Shown here in pieces: positions 24,629-34,531 of a stretch of 64,000 bases of DNA (position 1 is its first letter; each line of letters opens with the position of its first letter). The stretch spans positions 2,114,193 to 2,178,192 of the forward strand of contig NZ_JAGYPI010000001.1 of the NCBI RefSeq assembly GCF_018343615.1, written 5' to 3'. The notes beneath the pieces were generated by a model. That model had not been told where the DNA came from and searched no databases. It worked only from the letters and a program-made list of their open reading frames with translations. This stretch comes from Bacillus sp. FJAT-49736. Lineage in GTDB: Bacteria > Bacillota > Bacilli > Bacillales > Bacillaceae_C. A program made the translations under genes and the position numbers.

Positions 24629-27457
24629 ATGAAAGAAACGATAAATAAAATGAAAGAGCTTTATGATAAAGTTTTTTCATTTTTTCAAAATGATAAGCTG
24701 CAAAAACGAACCCGGATTACTTACGGAGTTTTCTGGAACTTATTGTTGCTTTTTATCATTGTTGCGATCATCGGTCTGTCCTTTGCCGGTGGAATAGGTG
24801 CCGGATATTTTGCATCTTTAGTGAAGGATGAACCAATCCGCACCTATGCTGAGATGAAAAAGGATATATATGATGAAAATCAAACTTCAAAGCTATACTT
24901 TGCCAATAATGTGTATTTAGGTAAGATGCGTACTGAATTAGAAAGGGAAGAGGTTTCTGTTGGACAGGTTTCGGATTATTTAAAAAACGGACTCATTGCA
25001 ACGGAAGATGAATATTTTTATGAGCATCACGGGATTGTGCCAAAAGCATTATTTCGCGCTATTTTTCAAGAAATGACCAATTCTTCCACTCAATCTGGCG
25101 GAAGTACCTTGACACAACAAGTTATTAAAAATCAAATTTTGACCAATGAAGTTTCCTTTGACCGCAAAGCAAAGGAAGTGTTACTTGCCCTTCGTTTGGA
25201 GAAATTTTTTACTAAGGATCAAATATTGGACGCATATTTAAACGATACGTCCTTTGGCCGTAATTCATCAGGACGGAATATCGCAGGTGTACAAACCGCA
25301 GCGAAAGGAATTTTCGGTGTAAGTGCGAAGGATTTAAATCTACCGCAATCAGCCTTCATTGCCGGCTTGCCGCAAAGTCCATTTGGTTATACACCGTTTA
25401 CAAATCAAGGAACATTAAAGAAAAATCTTGAACCTGGAATTAATCGTATGAAAACCGTTTTAAAACGGATGCGGGACAACGGTTATATAAATGATAAAGA
25501 ATATCAAGATGCACTTCATTACGATATTAAAAAAGATTTTATAACCGCACAAAAAAGTCCAAGTGAAAAATACCCTTGGCTGGTAGATGAAATTGAAAAG
25601 CGTTCTCAAGAAATTATCGCATCGATGTTGGCGAAAAAAGATGGCTATTCTGAAGAAGCTTTACAAAAGAACAAAGCATTATACGAAAAATATCAAACAC
25701 TCGCCAATCGCAATATTCGTCAAAATGGTTATAAGATTCATACTACTGTCGTAAAAGCTATATATGATAAAATGCAAAAAGCCAAGAATGAATTCCAAGG
25801 TTATGGTCCTATTCGTACATTAACTTACACGGATCCAAAAACCGGGAAAGAAAAAAAGAGAATTGAACCTGTTCAAATTGGGGCAATGCTGATAGAAAAT
25901 AAAACCGGCAAAATATTAAGCTTCGTCGGAGGCCGTGATTTCAAGTTGGAGCAATTAAACCATGCTACCCAAGGGAAGCGGCCAAATGGCTCAACAATGA
26001 AGCCGCTTTTAGTATATGGACCGTCCCTGGAACTAGGGAAAATATCTCCAGGAAGTATGATTGCTGATACGAAGTTTTCCATACAGGCAGGCGGAAAAGA
26101 ATGGAGCCCGGAGAACTATACTATCGGGAGAGAATATGGGCTTGTAACTGCAAGACAAGCTTTAGCTAATTCCTATAATATTTCAGCAGCGAAAACCTAT
26201 TTAAATATTATCAACCAGCGACCTGCAGATTATTTAAAGAAAATGGGCATTACAAGCTTAACCGATGGCGATTATTATAACCCATCATTATCCCTGGGTG
26301 GAATTACTAATGGTGTTACAGTTGAGGAAAATGTGAATGCATATGCTACATTCGCTAATGGAGGACAATTTGTCGATGCCTATTTAATCGATCGAATTGT
26401 CGATAAGAATGGAAAAACGATTTACCAGCATGAGTCGAAGCCTGTTCCGGTTTTCAGTCCACAAACGTCCTATTTAGCCCTTGATATGATGCGAGATGTC
26501 TTAGGCTATGGAACCGCCGCTTCGGTAAGATCAATGCTAAAGTTTTCAGCAGATTGGGCAGGAAAAACAGGAACGACACAGGATTGGAAGGATGCATGGT
26601 TTGTAGCGACCAATCCAAATGTCACCTTTGGAACTTGGATTGGTTATGATACACCTAGTGATTTAAGAGCGGCAAATTATCCAAACTATAGCATTCGAAA
26701 TTTGCAAATCTGGAGTAAATTAATGAATGCTGCATATGATGCTGATCCGAAAATGGTTGCTCCGAAAGATCACTTTACAATGCCTGGTGGTATTGTAAGA
26801 AAATCATATTGTGCTATATCCGGAGATCTTCCATCCAAAGCATGCTCGGTTGCCGGCCTTGTTAAATCCGATTTATTTAATGCTAAATATGCTCCTACAA
26901 AAGAGGATGATAGCCTAATTGATGGAAAGTATGTGACCATTAATGGCAAAAATTATTTGGCATTGGATTCAACCCCATCGGAGTTTGCCCATACAGGATT
27001 TTTATTAAATCCAGATTTTATCAAAAACATTGGAGCCGATAAAGAGAAGGATTTAAGCAAGTTGATTCCAAATAATCCGATTTGGAGTAAAGTGCTTGTT
27101 CCAGATGCAAAGATTACAGATGATGGAAAACCTCCATTGCCTGTTAAGGTAACAAAAGTAGGTAACCTAATAAAATGGACGGAATCCCCAAGTCCTGATG
27201 TAGTAGGATATCGTGTCTACAGAAAAGATGGCAAGAAGCTGGCAGCTGTCAGAAGTGGTGATAAATTAGTGTATCCATTTAGCAGTTCAGATATATATGT
27301 TGTAGCTGTAGATGTTGCAGGCAATGAATCTTCGCATTCCAATGTTGTTCAAATTGATATAGAGCCACCTAATGATGGAAGCAAAGATGATAAAGTGCCG
27401 GATGATAAAAAGGAAAATGATGACAATTTAGATATTATTAATGGCTTAAACCATTAA
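24629..27457 (+). CDS. Class A penicillin-binding protein (transglycosylase/transpeptidase)
   Basis: Bifunctional enzyme that polymerises and cross-links peptidoglycan at the outer membrane face. A short cytoplasmic tail and one membrane helix (about 32-58) precede the GT51 domain with catalytic E126 in TEDEYFYEHHG and GGSTLTQQVIKNQ near 150. The transpeptidase has STMK at 455-458, SYN at 515-517 and KTG at 646-648. Residues about 835-910 form a fibronectin-III-like module (VTKVGNLIKWTESPSPDVVGY) before an acidic, disordered C-terminus. GGGGGG precedes the ATG. This PBP between tyrS and acsA is not at this place in B. subtilis but occurs so in other Bacillus groups, as I recall. Length 942. 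Confidence 0.93.
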   Translation: MKETINKMKELYDKVFSFFQNDKLQKRTRITYGVFWNLLLLFIIVAIIGLSFAGGIGAGYFASLVKDEPIRTYAEMKKDIYDENQTSKLYFANNVYLGKMRTELEREEVSVGQVSDYLKNGLIATEDEYFYEHHGIVPKALFRAIFQEMTNSSTQSGGSTLTQQVIKNQILTNEVSFDRKAKEVLLALRLEKFFTKDQILDAYLNDTSFGRNSSGRNIAGVQTAAKGIFGVSAKDLNLPQSAFIAGLPQSPFGYTPFTNQGTLKKNLEPGINRMKTVLKRMRDNGYINDKEYQDALHYDIKKDFITAQKSPSEKYPWLVDEIEKRSQEIIASMLAKKDGYSEEALQKNKALYEKYQTLANRNIRQNGYKIHTTVVKAIYDKMQKAKNEFQGYGPIRTLTYTDPKTGKEKKRIEPVQIGAMLIENKTGKILSFVGGRDFKLEQLNHATQGKRPNGSTMKPLLVYGPSLELGKISPGSMIADTKFSIQAGGKEWSPENYTIGREYGLVTARQALANSYNISAAKTYLNIINQRPADYLKKMGITSLTDGDYYNPSLSLGGITNGVTVEENVNAYATFANGGQFVDAYLIDRIVDKNGKTIYQHESKPVPVFSPQTSYLALDMMRDVLGYGTAASVRSMLKFSADWAGKTGTTQDWKDAWFVATNPNVTFGTWIGYDTPSDLRAANYPNYSIRNLQIWSKLMNAAYDADPKMVAPKDHFTMPGGIVRKSYCAISGDLPSKACSVAGLVKSDLFNAKYAPTKEDDSLIDGKYVTINGKNYLALDSTPSEFAHTGFLLNPDFIKNIGADKEKDLSKLIPNNPIWSKVLVPDAKITDDGKPPLPVKVTKVGNLIKWTESPSPDVVGYRVYRKDGKKLAAVRSGDKLVYPFSSSDIYVVAVDVAGNESSHSNVVQIDIEPPNDGSKDDKVPDDKKENDDNLDIINGLNH

Positions 27458-27465
27458 TAGGAAGT

Positions 27466-27500
27466 CAAAAACCCCACACATTAAATGTGTGGGGTTTTTT
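27466..27500. terminator. Bidirectional terminator between the PBP gene and acsA
   Basis: AAAACCCCACACA / TGTGTGGGGTTTT stem with loop TTAAA, flanked by A and T runs; serves both convergent genes. Confidence 0.9.
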
Positions 27501-27536
27501 AGTAAGGATGTCAATATAGATTGTGACTTTTCATTA

Positions 27537-29255
27537 TTAATCTTCCATTGTAGATAAATCCCCAACTGGCAAATCAAGCTCCCACGCCTTTAACACTCGG
27601 CGCATAATTTTACCGCTTCTTGTTTTCGGCAGCTTATCACGGAACTCTATTTCTCTTGGAGCGGCATGGGCAGCGAAGCCTTTTTTAACAAATTGACGAA
27701 TATCCTCTTTTAGTTCCTCTGATTCTTCATATCCATCCATTAATGCTACAAAAGCCTTAATGATTTCACCGCGAACAGGATCCGGCTTGCCAATAACGCC
27801 TGCTTCTGCAACAGCTGGATGCTCTAATAATTTGCTTTCCACTTCGAATGGACCTACACGTTCACCTGCTGTCATAATGACATCATCAACACGGCCCTGG
27901 AACCAGAAGTAACCTTCTTCATCCATATAAGCGGAATCTCCTGAAACATACCAACCATTCGGGAAGAAATAAGAATCATATTTCGCTTGATTGTTCCAAA
28001 TAGCATGCATCATAGATGGCCAACCGCGTTTAATTGCAAGATTCCCCATACGATTAGGTGGCAGCACATTTCCTTGGTCGTCCACTATTGCTGCTTCTAC
28101 ACCAGGAATAGGTTTTCCCATGGATCCTGGTTTAATTTCCATACTTGGGTAGTTGCATATTAAATGGGCACCTGTTTCTGTCATCCACCATGTATCATGA
28201 ATACGGTGGTTGAATACCTTTATTCCCCAGCGGATAACCTCTGGATTAAGTGGTTCACCGACACTTAGAATATGGCGAAGAGAGGAAAGATCATACTTTT
28301 TAACTAGCTCATCACCCGCGCCCATTAGCATTCGGAACGAAGTAGGTGCACTGTACCAGACAGTTACGCCAAATTCTTCAATTGTCTTATACCATGCATC
28401 AGGGCTGAAGCGTCCTCCGATAATGACATTGGATGTACCTGTCAGCCACGGACCAAACATACCATAAGAGGTTCCTGTTACCCATCCTGGATCGGCAGTA
28501 CACCAATAAATGTCTTCTTCTTTCAAATCCAGAACCCATTTGGCAGTTTGATACTGTTGAATCATGGCATTATGGACATGAAGCACGCCTTTAGGTTTAC
28601 CAGTAGAGCCTGATGTATAGTGAAGAATTAGCCCGTCATGTCTGTCAACCCATTCCATTTCCAAGCTTGTAGATGCACCTTCTAAATGTTTTAGAAAGTC
28701 TATATATTTTCCATCTTCCTGAACATCTGATCCAACGATAAAGATTGTTTTTAAAGCAGGCAGTTGATCAACTGGAACCCGACTTAATAATTCAGGCGTT
28801 GTCACTAATACTTTCGCTTCACTATCCTCCAAACGATCCTTAACGGCGCCTTCCATGAAGGCTTCAAATAAAGGACCTACAATAGCTCCAAGTTTAATAG
28901 CCCCAAGTGCTGCAAAATAAAATTCCGGAGATCTTGGCATAAAAATAAAAACGCGATCCCCTTTTTCTACATCACCATATGATTTTAAAACGTTTCCTGC
29001 TTTATTTGTAAATTCTTTTAATTCCTTGAATGTGTACTTTTCTTTTCTTGAATCGCTGCGGTAATATAGAGCGACCTTATTTTTGCGGAATGATTCTGCG
29101 TGGCGATCTACCGCTTCGTATGCTATATTTACCTTACCCGTTTCAGACCATGAAAAAGACTTTTCAGTTTCCTTCCAATCAAAGGTTTTGTATGCTTCTT
29201 CATAGTCTTGAAGATTATAAGATCCTTTAATTGCTGGTAACGCTTCCACTTTCAT
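27537..29255 (-). CDS. acsA: Acetyl-CoA synthetase
   Basis: Activates acetate to acetyl-CoA via acetyl-AMP. At 572 residues it is collinear with B. subtilis AcsA, with YTSGSTGKPKG near 255, DTWWMTETG near 352, and the regulatory lysine K549 in PKTRSGKIMRR, which AcuA acetylates and AcuC deacetylates in B. subtilis. The ATG at 29255 follows AAGGGG by 8 bases and starts MKVEALPAIKG as in relatives; an upstream start at 29297 is rejected. Transcribed divergently from acuABC, with a sigma-A promoter at 29368-29396. Confidence 0.96.
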   Translation of the reverse strand: MKVEALPAIKGSYNLQDYEEAYKTFDWKETEKSFSWSETGKVNIAYEAVDRHAESFRKNKVALYYRSDSRKEKYTFKELKEFTNKAGNVLKSYGDVEKGDRVFIFMPRSPEFYFAALGAIKLGAIVGPLFEAFMEGAVKDRLEDSEAKVLVTTPELLSRVPVDQLPALKTIFIVGSDVQEDGKYIDFLKHLEGASTSLEMEWVDRHDGLILHYTSGSTGKPKGVLHVHNAMIQQYQTAKWVLDLKEEDIYWCTADPGWVTGTSYGMFGPWLTGTSNVIIGGRFSPDAWYKTIEEFGVTVWYSAPTSFRMLMGAGDELVKKYDLSSLRHILSVGEPLNPEVIRWGIKVFNHRIHDTWWMTETGAHLICNYPSMEIKPGSMGKPIPGVEAAIVDDQGNVLPPNRMGNLAIKRGWPSMMHAIWNNQAKYDSYFFPNGWYVSGDSAYMDEEGYFWFQGRVDDVIMTAGERVGPFEVESKLLEHPAVAEAGVIGKPDPVRGEIIKAFVALMDGYEESEELKEDIRQFVKKGFAAHAAPREIEFRDKLPKTRSGKIMRRVLKAWELDLPVGDLSTMED

Positions 29256-29367
29256 GATTACAACCCCTTTTCCAAGATAAGAAAGTTTAATATCCAAGGT
29301 TATTTCTAACTAAGACATATATTATTCATCATTGCCTTGAACATTTTCGGAAATTATTCACATATTT

Positions 29368-29396
29368 AGTATAGTATAAAGTTTCAAAAATCTCAA
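29368..29396 (-). promoter_or_regulatory. Sigma-A promoter of acsA
   Basis: Minus-strand TTGAGA (29391-29396), 17-base spacer, TATACT (29368-29373), about 110 bases upstream of the acsA start. Confidence 0.65.
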
Positions 29397-29427
29397 TTTT
29401 TTTAGGCTTTTACAAGTTTGTAAACAT

Positions 29428-29468
29428 GATATAATATATAAGATTCAATAGGAATGTAAGCGCTTCAT
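29428..29468 (+). promoter_or_regulatory. acuABC promoter with a cre-like site
   Basis: TATAAT at 29430-29435 preceded by TGA gives an extended -10. TGTAAGCGCTTCAT at 29455-29468 matches the CcpA cre consensus TGWAARCGYTWNCW except at one position and would lie about 13-26 bases after the transcript start, where bound CcpA would block transcription. CcpA control of acsA and acuABC is known in B. subtilis; CcpA is encoded 4 kb away. Confidence 0.65.
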
Positions 29469-29553
29469 TTTATATGGAAGATACATAATCTTTTATATTG
29501 CATTAGTCCATTATGTATAATATTAAATAACTATTTATCAGGCGGGTGACTAG

Positions 29554-30186
29554 ATGGAGCACAAAAAAACGTACAATGCTATGGAACTTAAAACTGCACA
29601 TGGAAATGTAATAATTGAAGGACCCATTACTTCCAAACAACTTGCCGGATTAGAATTCCATAAAGATTTAATAGCTTTTCGCCCCTCTGCACTCCAACAC
29701 AAGGCATTAATTGAAATAGCAGACTTGCCTGAAGGAAGAATCATTATTGCCAGAGATCAAGAAACGGTTGTAGGCTATGTTACCTTCCTTTACCCGGACC
29801 CGTTAGAACGATGGAGCGAAGGGAAAATCAGCAATTTAATAGAATTAGGAGCAATTGAGGTAATACCAAAATATAGAGGGGCATCCGTTGGTAAAAGCTT
29901 ATTAAAGGTTTCCATGATGGATAGCTTTATGGAAAATTATATAACGATTACAACGGAATATTATTGGCATTGGGATTTAAAAGGAACAGGATTAAATGTT
30001 TGGGAATATCGAAAAGTAATGGAAAAAATGATGAGCGCCGGTGGTTTGGAGTGGTTTGCGACAGATGATCCGGAAATTTGCTCCCATCCTGCTAATTGCT
30101 TAATGGTGAAGATAGGAAAAAATGTAGACCAGGAATCGGTTCAGCAATTTGATCGCCTAAGATTTAAAAATCGATTTATGTACTAA
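29554..30186 (+). CDS. acuA: Acetoin/acetyl-CoA synthetase acetyltransferase AcuA
   Basis: GNAT-fold protein acetyltransferase that inactivates AcsA by acetylating its active-site lysine. The 210 residues contain the acetyl-CoA binding segment EVIPKYRGASVGKSLLKVSM near 107-126, equivalent to the (Q/R)xxGxG/A loop. GGCGGGTG lies about 5 bases before the ATG, a modest ribosome binding site. First gene of acuABC, divergent from its target gene acsA. The name AcuA stems from an older link with acetoin utilisation. Confidence 0.93.
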   Translation: MEHKKTYNAMELKTAHGNVIIEGPITSKQLAGLEFHKDLIAFRPSALQHKALIEIADLPEGRIIIARDQETVVGYVTFLYPDPLERWSEGKISNLIELGAIEVIPKYRGASVGKSLLKVSMMDSFMENYITITTEYYWHWDLKGTGLNVWEYRKVMEKMMSAGGLEWFATDDPEICSHPANCLMVKIGKNVDQESVQQFDRLRFKNRFMY

Positions 30187-30287
30187 TATTTTTACCCTTT
30201 ATTTCTTGAAAAATATGCAGCTATTAAGGGAATCGATTATTAAAAATTCCTCTGGCACATTCTACCTTTTACATAAGGAGTTGAATC

Positions 30288-30926
30288 ATGATGATTGTGG
30301 AAGAAATTATGAAAACGGATGTTATAACATTATCTCCAAACGATTCTCTAAAATCTGCCATCACCCTAATGCGGGATAAAAAAATTCGCCATATTCCTAT
30401 AACGAATGAAAGAAATGAATTATTAGGTTTAATAACTGAACGAGATTTTAAAGATATCCCTCACACTTTGTATTTAAATGATGAAGAGGACAAGCGGTTT
30501 CGTTTAAGTGACTTTATGAAGACATCTATTATTACCGGCCATCCACTAGATTTTGTAGAGGAGGTTGCTGCCCTTTTTTACGAGCACCGAATCGGTTGTC
30601 TACCTATTTTAAGAGATAAAAAACTGGTTGGAATCATAACTAGCACTGATTTGCTCCATACAATGGTGCAATTAACTGGTGCAAACCAGCCTGGTTCACA
30701 AATCGAGGTCAAAGTACCGAACCGGAAAGGAATCCTTTACGAGGTTACAGGTATTTTTCGAATGCATAATGTAAATATTCACAGTGTTCTTGTATATCCC
30801 GATAAGAAAGATTTAACTTCCAAAATCATTGTTTTCCGAATCGGGACAATGAATCCGATTGCTATTATTGAAAGCTTAAAAGAAAATGGCCACCAAGTTC
30901 TATGGCCAAACCTACCGGGAGTTTAA
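30288..30926 (+). CDS. acuB: CBS-ACT domain protein AcuB
   Basis: Probable ligand-sensing regulatory protein of the acetate module; its biochemical role is not settled. Two CBS motifs fill residues 1-130 (VEEIMKTDVITLSPNDSL, then LGLITERDF and VGIITSTDLL) and an ACT domain follows from about 140 (VKVPNRKGILYEVTGIFR). AAGGAG lies 7 bases before the first of two tandem ATGs (30288, 30291). Lies 100 bases after acuA and 2 bases before acuC, so the three form one operon. CBS domains usually bind adenosine nucleotides, which would fit control by energy state. Confidence 0.92.
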   Translation: MMIVEEIMKTDVITLSPNDSLKSAITLMRDKKIRHIPITNERNELLGLITERDFKDIPHTLYLNDEEDKRFRLSDFMKTSIITGHPLDFVEEVAALFYEHRIGCLPILRDKKLVGIITSTDLLHTMVQLTGANQPGSQIEVKVPNRKGILYEVTGIFRMHNVNIHSVLVYPDKKDLTSKIIVFRIGTMNPIAIIESLKENGHQVLWPNLPGV

Positions 30927-30928
30927 CA

Positions 30929-32077
30929 ATGTCTAAAGATGCAGTATTTATTTATTCAGAAGAACTTCTTTCATATCGTTTTTCCAATCAACACCCTTTC
31001 AACCAGATACGCATCAAATTAACGTTAGATTTGTTAAGAAAAATGAATGCTATAACAGATGCAGATATAGTTGCTCCAAGAATGGCAACAGATGCAGAGA
31101 TAGCCTTAAATCATGATCCATCCTATATAAGTGCAGTGAAAAATGCAGGCAGTAATCAACTATCAGCTGAAAGAGCAGAAAGCTTTGGTTTAGGTACAGA
31201 GGATACTCCAATATTTCCTAATATGCATGAAGCGAGCGCACTTGCGGTTGGAGGGACTTTAACTGCGGTAGATGAAGTAATGTCGGGTAGATTTTCTCAT
31301 GCCTTGCATTTAGGTGGCGGGTTGCACCATGGCTTCCGCGGAAAAGCATCTGGATTTTGTGTTTATAACGACTGTTCGGTTGCTCTCAAATATTTGCAAG
31401 AAAAATATAATGCAAGAGTACTATACATAGATACAGACGCACATCACGGCGATGGAGTGCAATGGTCCTTCTATGACGATGAAAATATTTGTACTGTTTC
31501 CATACATGAAACTGGCCGTTATTTATTTCCCGGAACAGGGAATGTGAACGAATGGGGAACTGGGAAAGGCTACGGATATTCTTTTAATATCCCCTTGGAC
31601 GCATTTACAGAAGATGAATCTTGGTTGGAATGCTACTCTACTTCGGTTAAAAAAATTGCGGAGTATTTTAAGCCAGATATTATTCTTACCCAAAATGGTG
31701 CAGATGCACACTATTATGATCCGCTTACCCATCTATCGGCAACGATGAAAATTTACCGGGAGATTCCAAAGCTTGCCCATGAACTCGCACATCAATATTG
31801 CGGAGGGAAATGGATTGCAGTTGGAGGTGGCGGCTACGATATTTGGCGGGTAGTGCCACGAGCTTGGTCTTTATTATGGCATGAAATGACGAATAATGAT
31901 ATTAAGGACTCTACACTTCCAGCATCCTGGCTGGAATATTGGCAGCCAAAGGCGCCATTTTCGTTAGTACCAACTTGGGAAGACCCCATGAATATGTATA
32001 AACCAATCCCCAGAAAAAAAGAAATTACAGAGAAAAATAAACAAACGCTGGAGAGAGCGATACATATGATTAAATAA
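30929..32077 (+). CDS. acuC: Protein deacetylase AcuC
   Basis: Zinc-dependent deacetylase of the histone deacetylase (class I/II) fold that reactivates acetylated AcsA. Visible motifs are LHLGGGLHHGF near 130, ASGFCVYNDCSVA, and the zinc site YIDTDAHHGDGVQ near 175, with further ligand sequence NGADAHYYDPLTHL near 255. The ATG at 30929 follows GGGAG and lies just after the acuB stop; an in-frame ATG at 30902 inside acuB is rejected. 382 residues, normal length. Ends at a bidirectional terminator shared with the signal peptidase gene. Confidence 0.94.
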   Translation: MSKDAVFIYSEELLSYRFSNQHPFNQIRIKLTLDLLRKMNAITDADIVAPRMATDAEIALNHDPSYISAVKNAGSNQLSAERAESFGLGTEDTPIFPNMHEASALAVGGTLTAVDEVMSGRFSHALHLGGGLHHGFRGKASGFCVYNDCSVALKYLQEKYNARVLYIDTDAHHGDGVQWSFYDDENICTVSIHETGRYLFPGTGNVNEWGTGKGYGYSFNIPLDAFTEDESWLECYSTSVKKIAEYFKPDIILTQNGADAHYYDPLTHLSATMKIYREIPKLAHELAHQYCGGKWIAVGGGGYDIWRVVPRAWSLLWHEMTNNDIKDSTLPASWLEYWQPKAPFSLVPTWEDPMNMYKPIPRKKEITEKNKQTLERAIHMIK

Positions 32078-32078
32078 G

Positions 32079-32107
32079 AAAAACAAGACCTATCAGGTCT
32101 TGTTTTA
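32079..32107. terminator. Bidirectional terminator between acuC and the signal peptidase gene
   Basis: AAAACAAGACCT, loop ATC, AGGTCTTGTTTT. Confidence 0.88.
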
Positions 32108-32115
32108 TTATAGTG

Positions 32116-32667
32116 TTATTTAAAAATATCTATTTCATTTAATGGCCAGAAGCGGATTTTCACTTTACCGATGACAGAGCTCTGTCGAATGAAACCAAAC
32201 ATTCGGCTATCCTTACTTATTTCTCTATTATCTCCTAAAACAAAAAAGTATCCTTTTGGAACAGTCTTTGAATTCGTTGGCGAATCTTGTAGCGAGAAGT
32301 CACCTGTTAGCTTTTGCATCGGCGGCAATGCCTTTTTATATTGATTTAAATATGGTTCGTCATATGCTTTTCCATTAATGTATAATATATCATTTTTCAT
32401 TTCAACCGTATCACCCGGAAGCCCAATGACACGTTTCACATAATCTTCATTTGCATCAGGTGCATGGAATACAATTTCATCGAATCGCTTGATCTTGCTT
32501 AACTTACTTACAATAATCCGGTTTCCATCCTGCAGATTAGGCATCATCGACTGCCCTACTACAATAGATGGAACAAATATAAAATATCTGCAAACAAATA
32601 CAATTATTGCAGCAAATACGATAGATTTAATCCATGAAAATATTTCCTTTTTTTTGTTTTTCTCCAT
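32116..32667 (-). CDS. sipS: Type I signal peptidase
   Basis: Membrane serine protease that removes signal peptides from secreted proteins. One N-terminal membrane helix (about 13-31) leads to the catalytic serine S40 in GQSMMP; the general base is K78 in DYVKRVIGLPGD; the structural boxes GNRIIVSK and VLGDNREISKDSR follow. 183 residues, the single-helix type of Gram-positive bacteria. Which Sip paralogue it is cannot be told, so the symbol is generic. Lies between acuC and ccpA, where B. subtilis has motPS, which are missing here. Confidence 0.9.
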   Translation of the reverse strand: MEKNKKKEIFSWIKSIVFAAIIVFVCRYFIFVPSIVVGQSMMPNLQDGNRIIVSKLSKIKRFDEIVFHAPDANEDYVKRVIGLPGDTVEMKNDILYINGKAYDEPYLNQYKKALPPMQKLTGDFSLQDSPTNSKTVPKGYFFVLGDNREISKDSRMFGFIRQSSVIGKVKIRFWPLNEIDIFK

Positions 32668-32950
32668 ATTTATTTACCGTCCTTTTAGAATTCATCCATG
32701 TATAAAGAAATTTGTTTGATAGTAACTAAATATACGATATGTATACTCATATAATTACAGGTTAACAGAAATAAGCCTGTGTATCAAATGGTAAAAAAAT
32801 ATGGCTGTTTCATGTATAGTTACAAATCCCTATAATAACCTTAGTTTCGAAACGTCTTTTTATTTGAATGTTAGCATAATCAATACGAAGAAAGTTGTAA
32901 TGGTTTTCGATCTGTTAAATAAAATACGAAACTTAAGAACAGAGCCAGTA

Positions 32951-32993
32951 AGAAAAAAAGGGTAACCATCGTATGTCTATACTAATGGGAACC
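32951..32993 (-). terminator. Probable terminator of ccpA
   Basis: Imperfect minus-strand stem (GGTTCCCAT / ATGGTTACC) followed by CTTTTTTTC. The rest of 32668-33003 shows only AT-rich sequence. Confidence 0.5.
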
Positions 32994-33003
32994 CCTAGAA
33001 AAA

Positions 33004-34005
33004 CTATTCTGTAGTGGAGCTGCGATGCTCAATTCTATGCGGCAGAATAACAATATTTTCTGTTACCTTTTCCTTATTCATATATTTTGTTAAAAGCCTC
33101 ATTGCTACGGCGCCAATATCATATAAAGGCTGTACAACGGACGTCAGCTGTGGGCGAACCATAAGGGCAAGTCGGGTATTGTCAGAAGTAATCACTTCCA
33201 ATTGTTCTGGAATGACAACTCCATCATCCTGTGCTCCATGGACAACCCCAAGTGCCATTTCATCATTTCCAGCAAAGATGGCAGTTGGCTTTACAGTTTG
33301 TTCACGTAACTTTTCCCATGCCTCAATACCGGAGTCATAAGTATAATCTCCTTCCAATACAAGCTCTTCATTAAATGGAATTCCCGCTTTTTGAAGCGCT
33401 TCTTTATAGCCTTCAAGCTTTAATTCCCTATTGATTGGATCATGAAGCGGTCCGATTAGGATGGCGATTTGTTTATGTCCCTTTTCGATGAACTCGCTTA
33501 TTGCATCATAAGCTGCTTGCTTATAGTCAATATTAACCGAAGGAATTTTGTTAAAAGGCTCGATGGAACCAGCCAAAACAATTGGGACAGGGGAACGTTT
33601 AAATTCCTGAACATGTTCCTCCGTGATATTACCACCCATAAAAACAATACCATCCACTTGTTTTCCAAGCATCGTATTCAGTAAGTGTAGTTCTTTTTCC
33701 TTATTTTGGTCAGAATTGCTAAGAATTATATTATATTTATACATGGTTGCAATATCTTCAATACCGCGGGCTAATTCAGCAAAGAAAATATTCGATATAT
33801 CCGGAATAATAACTCCTACTGTTGTTGTTTTCTTGCTTGCAAGCCCTCTTGCCACAGCATTCGGACGATAGCCCAGTCTCTCTATTACCTCTAAAACCTT
33901 TTTCCTAGTTGCTGGTTTTACATTTGGATTGCCATTCACTACCCTAGAAACAGTTGCCATAGATACATTTGCTTCTCTAGCAACATCGTATATGGTAATA
34001 TTCAT
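33004..34005 (-). CDS. ccpA: Catabolite control protein A
   Basis: LacI-family master regulator of carbon catabolite repression; with HPr-Ser46-P as partner it binds cre sites. The helix-turn-helix and hinge are almost identical to B. subtilis CcpA ([40 protein letters not shown]), followed by the periplasmic-binding-protein-like effector domain (residues 60-333). The ATG at 34005 has GGAG 8 bases upstream; an upstream GTG at 34014 overlaps that site. A cre-like site lies in front of acuA in this window. In B. subtilis ccpA follows aroA; here a terminator and about 500 bases separate them. Confidence 0.97.
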   Translation of the reverse strand: MNITIYDVAREANVSMATVSRVVNGNPNVKPATRKKVLEVIERLGYRPNAVARGLASKKTTTVGVIIPDISNIFFAELARGIEDIATMYKYNIILSNSDQNKEKELHLLNTMLGKQVDGIVFMGGNITEEHVQEFKRSPVPIVLAGSIEPFNKIPSVNIDYKQAAYDAISEFIEKGHKQIAILIGPLHDPINRELKLEGYKEALQKAGIPFNEELVLEGDYTYDSGIEAWEKLREQTVKPTAIFAGNDEMALGVVHGAQDDGVVIPEQLEVITSDNTRLALMVRPQLTSVVQPLYDIGAVAMRLLTKYMNKEKVTENIVILPHRIEHRSSTTE

Positions 34006-34072
34006 TTCACTCACTCCATTTTACAAACTCTATGTAATATTATTTAGTATTTTCTATTCTGCTTTATTTTAC

Positions 34073-34111
34073 AAGGATCTTTTCGTAAACTTTGTTGCTT
34101 TTTATACGAAT
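34073..34111. repeat. Dispersed intergenic repeat, copy 1
   Basis: AAGGATCTTTTCGTAAACTT then TGTTGCTTTTTATACGA. Similar to copies at 34284 (+) and 58391 (minus orientation). Confidence 0.6.
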
Positions 34112-34283
34112 CTTTAATATGAAACGGATGTTAATAGTAGGCTTTAGAAGATTTCGCGAAAAAATACCTGATTTCTGTATCCCATAAGGAATATGGAAGC
34201 TATTCGAAACTCCTTTACAAATTAATCCTTAGAATAATCATACGATACATAGTATATTCCTGCAACGAAATCCACCATTTTGA

Positions 34284-34325
34284 AAGGCTCTTTTCTTAAG
34301 CTTTGTTCCTTTTTTAGACGAAAAT
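34284..34325. repeat. Dispersed intergenic repeat, copy 2
   Basis: AAGGCTCTTTTCTTAAGCTT then TGTTCCTTTTTTAGACGA; same orientation as copy 1, about 210 bases away. Confidence 0.6.
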
Positions 34326-34499
34326 CTCAATAAAGCCATGATCTTATTTTATGAATGAATTACTTTCTTAAGAAAATATACCCCGAACTAAAGCTATAAA
34401 GGGCTTGTAGCAATATTCAAGAAAACAACAATCTAAACTAAAACAGTATTTGACATGAATCTATTACTATTTTCTATATTATTTTGGATTCGATTCATC

Positions 34500-34531
34500 A
34501 AAAAAAAGAAAAACCCTCTAGTATGGAGGGC
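34500..34531 (-). terminator. Intrinsic terminator of aroA
   Basis: Minus-strand CCCTC / GAGGG with a 7-base loop, followed by TTTTTCTTTTTTT. Confidence 0.8.

Larger units (their letters stand above)
34006..34499. other. Intergenic region between aroA and ccpA
   Basis: About 490 bases without a gene. It carries two copies of a dispersed short repeat (34073-34111 and 34284-34325). A possible ccpA promoter on the minus strand is TTGTAA near 34072 followed 17 bases later by AATACT, a weak match. Confidence 0.4.
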
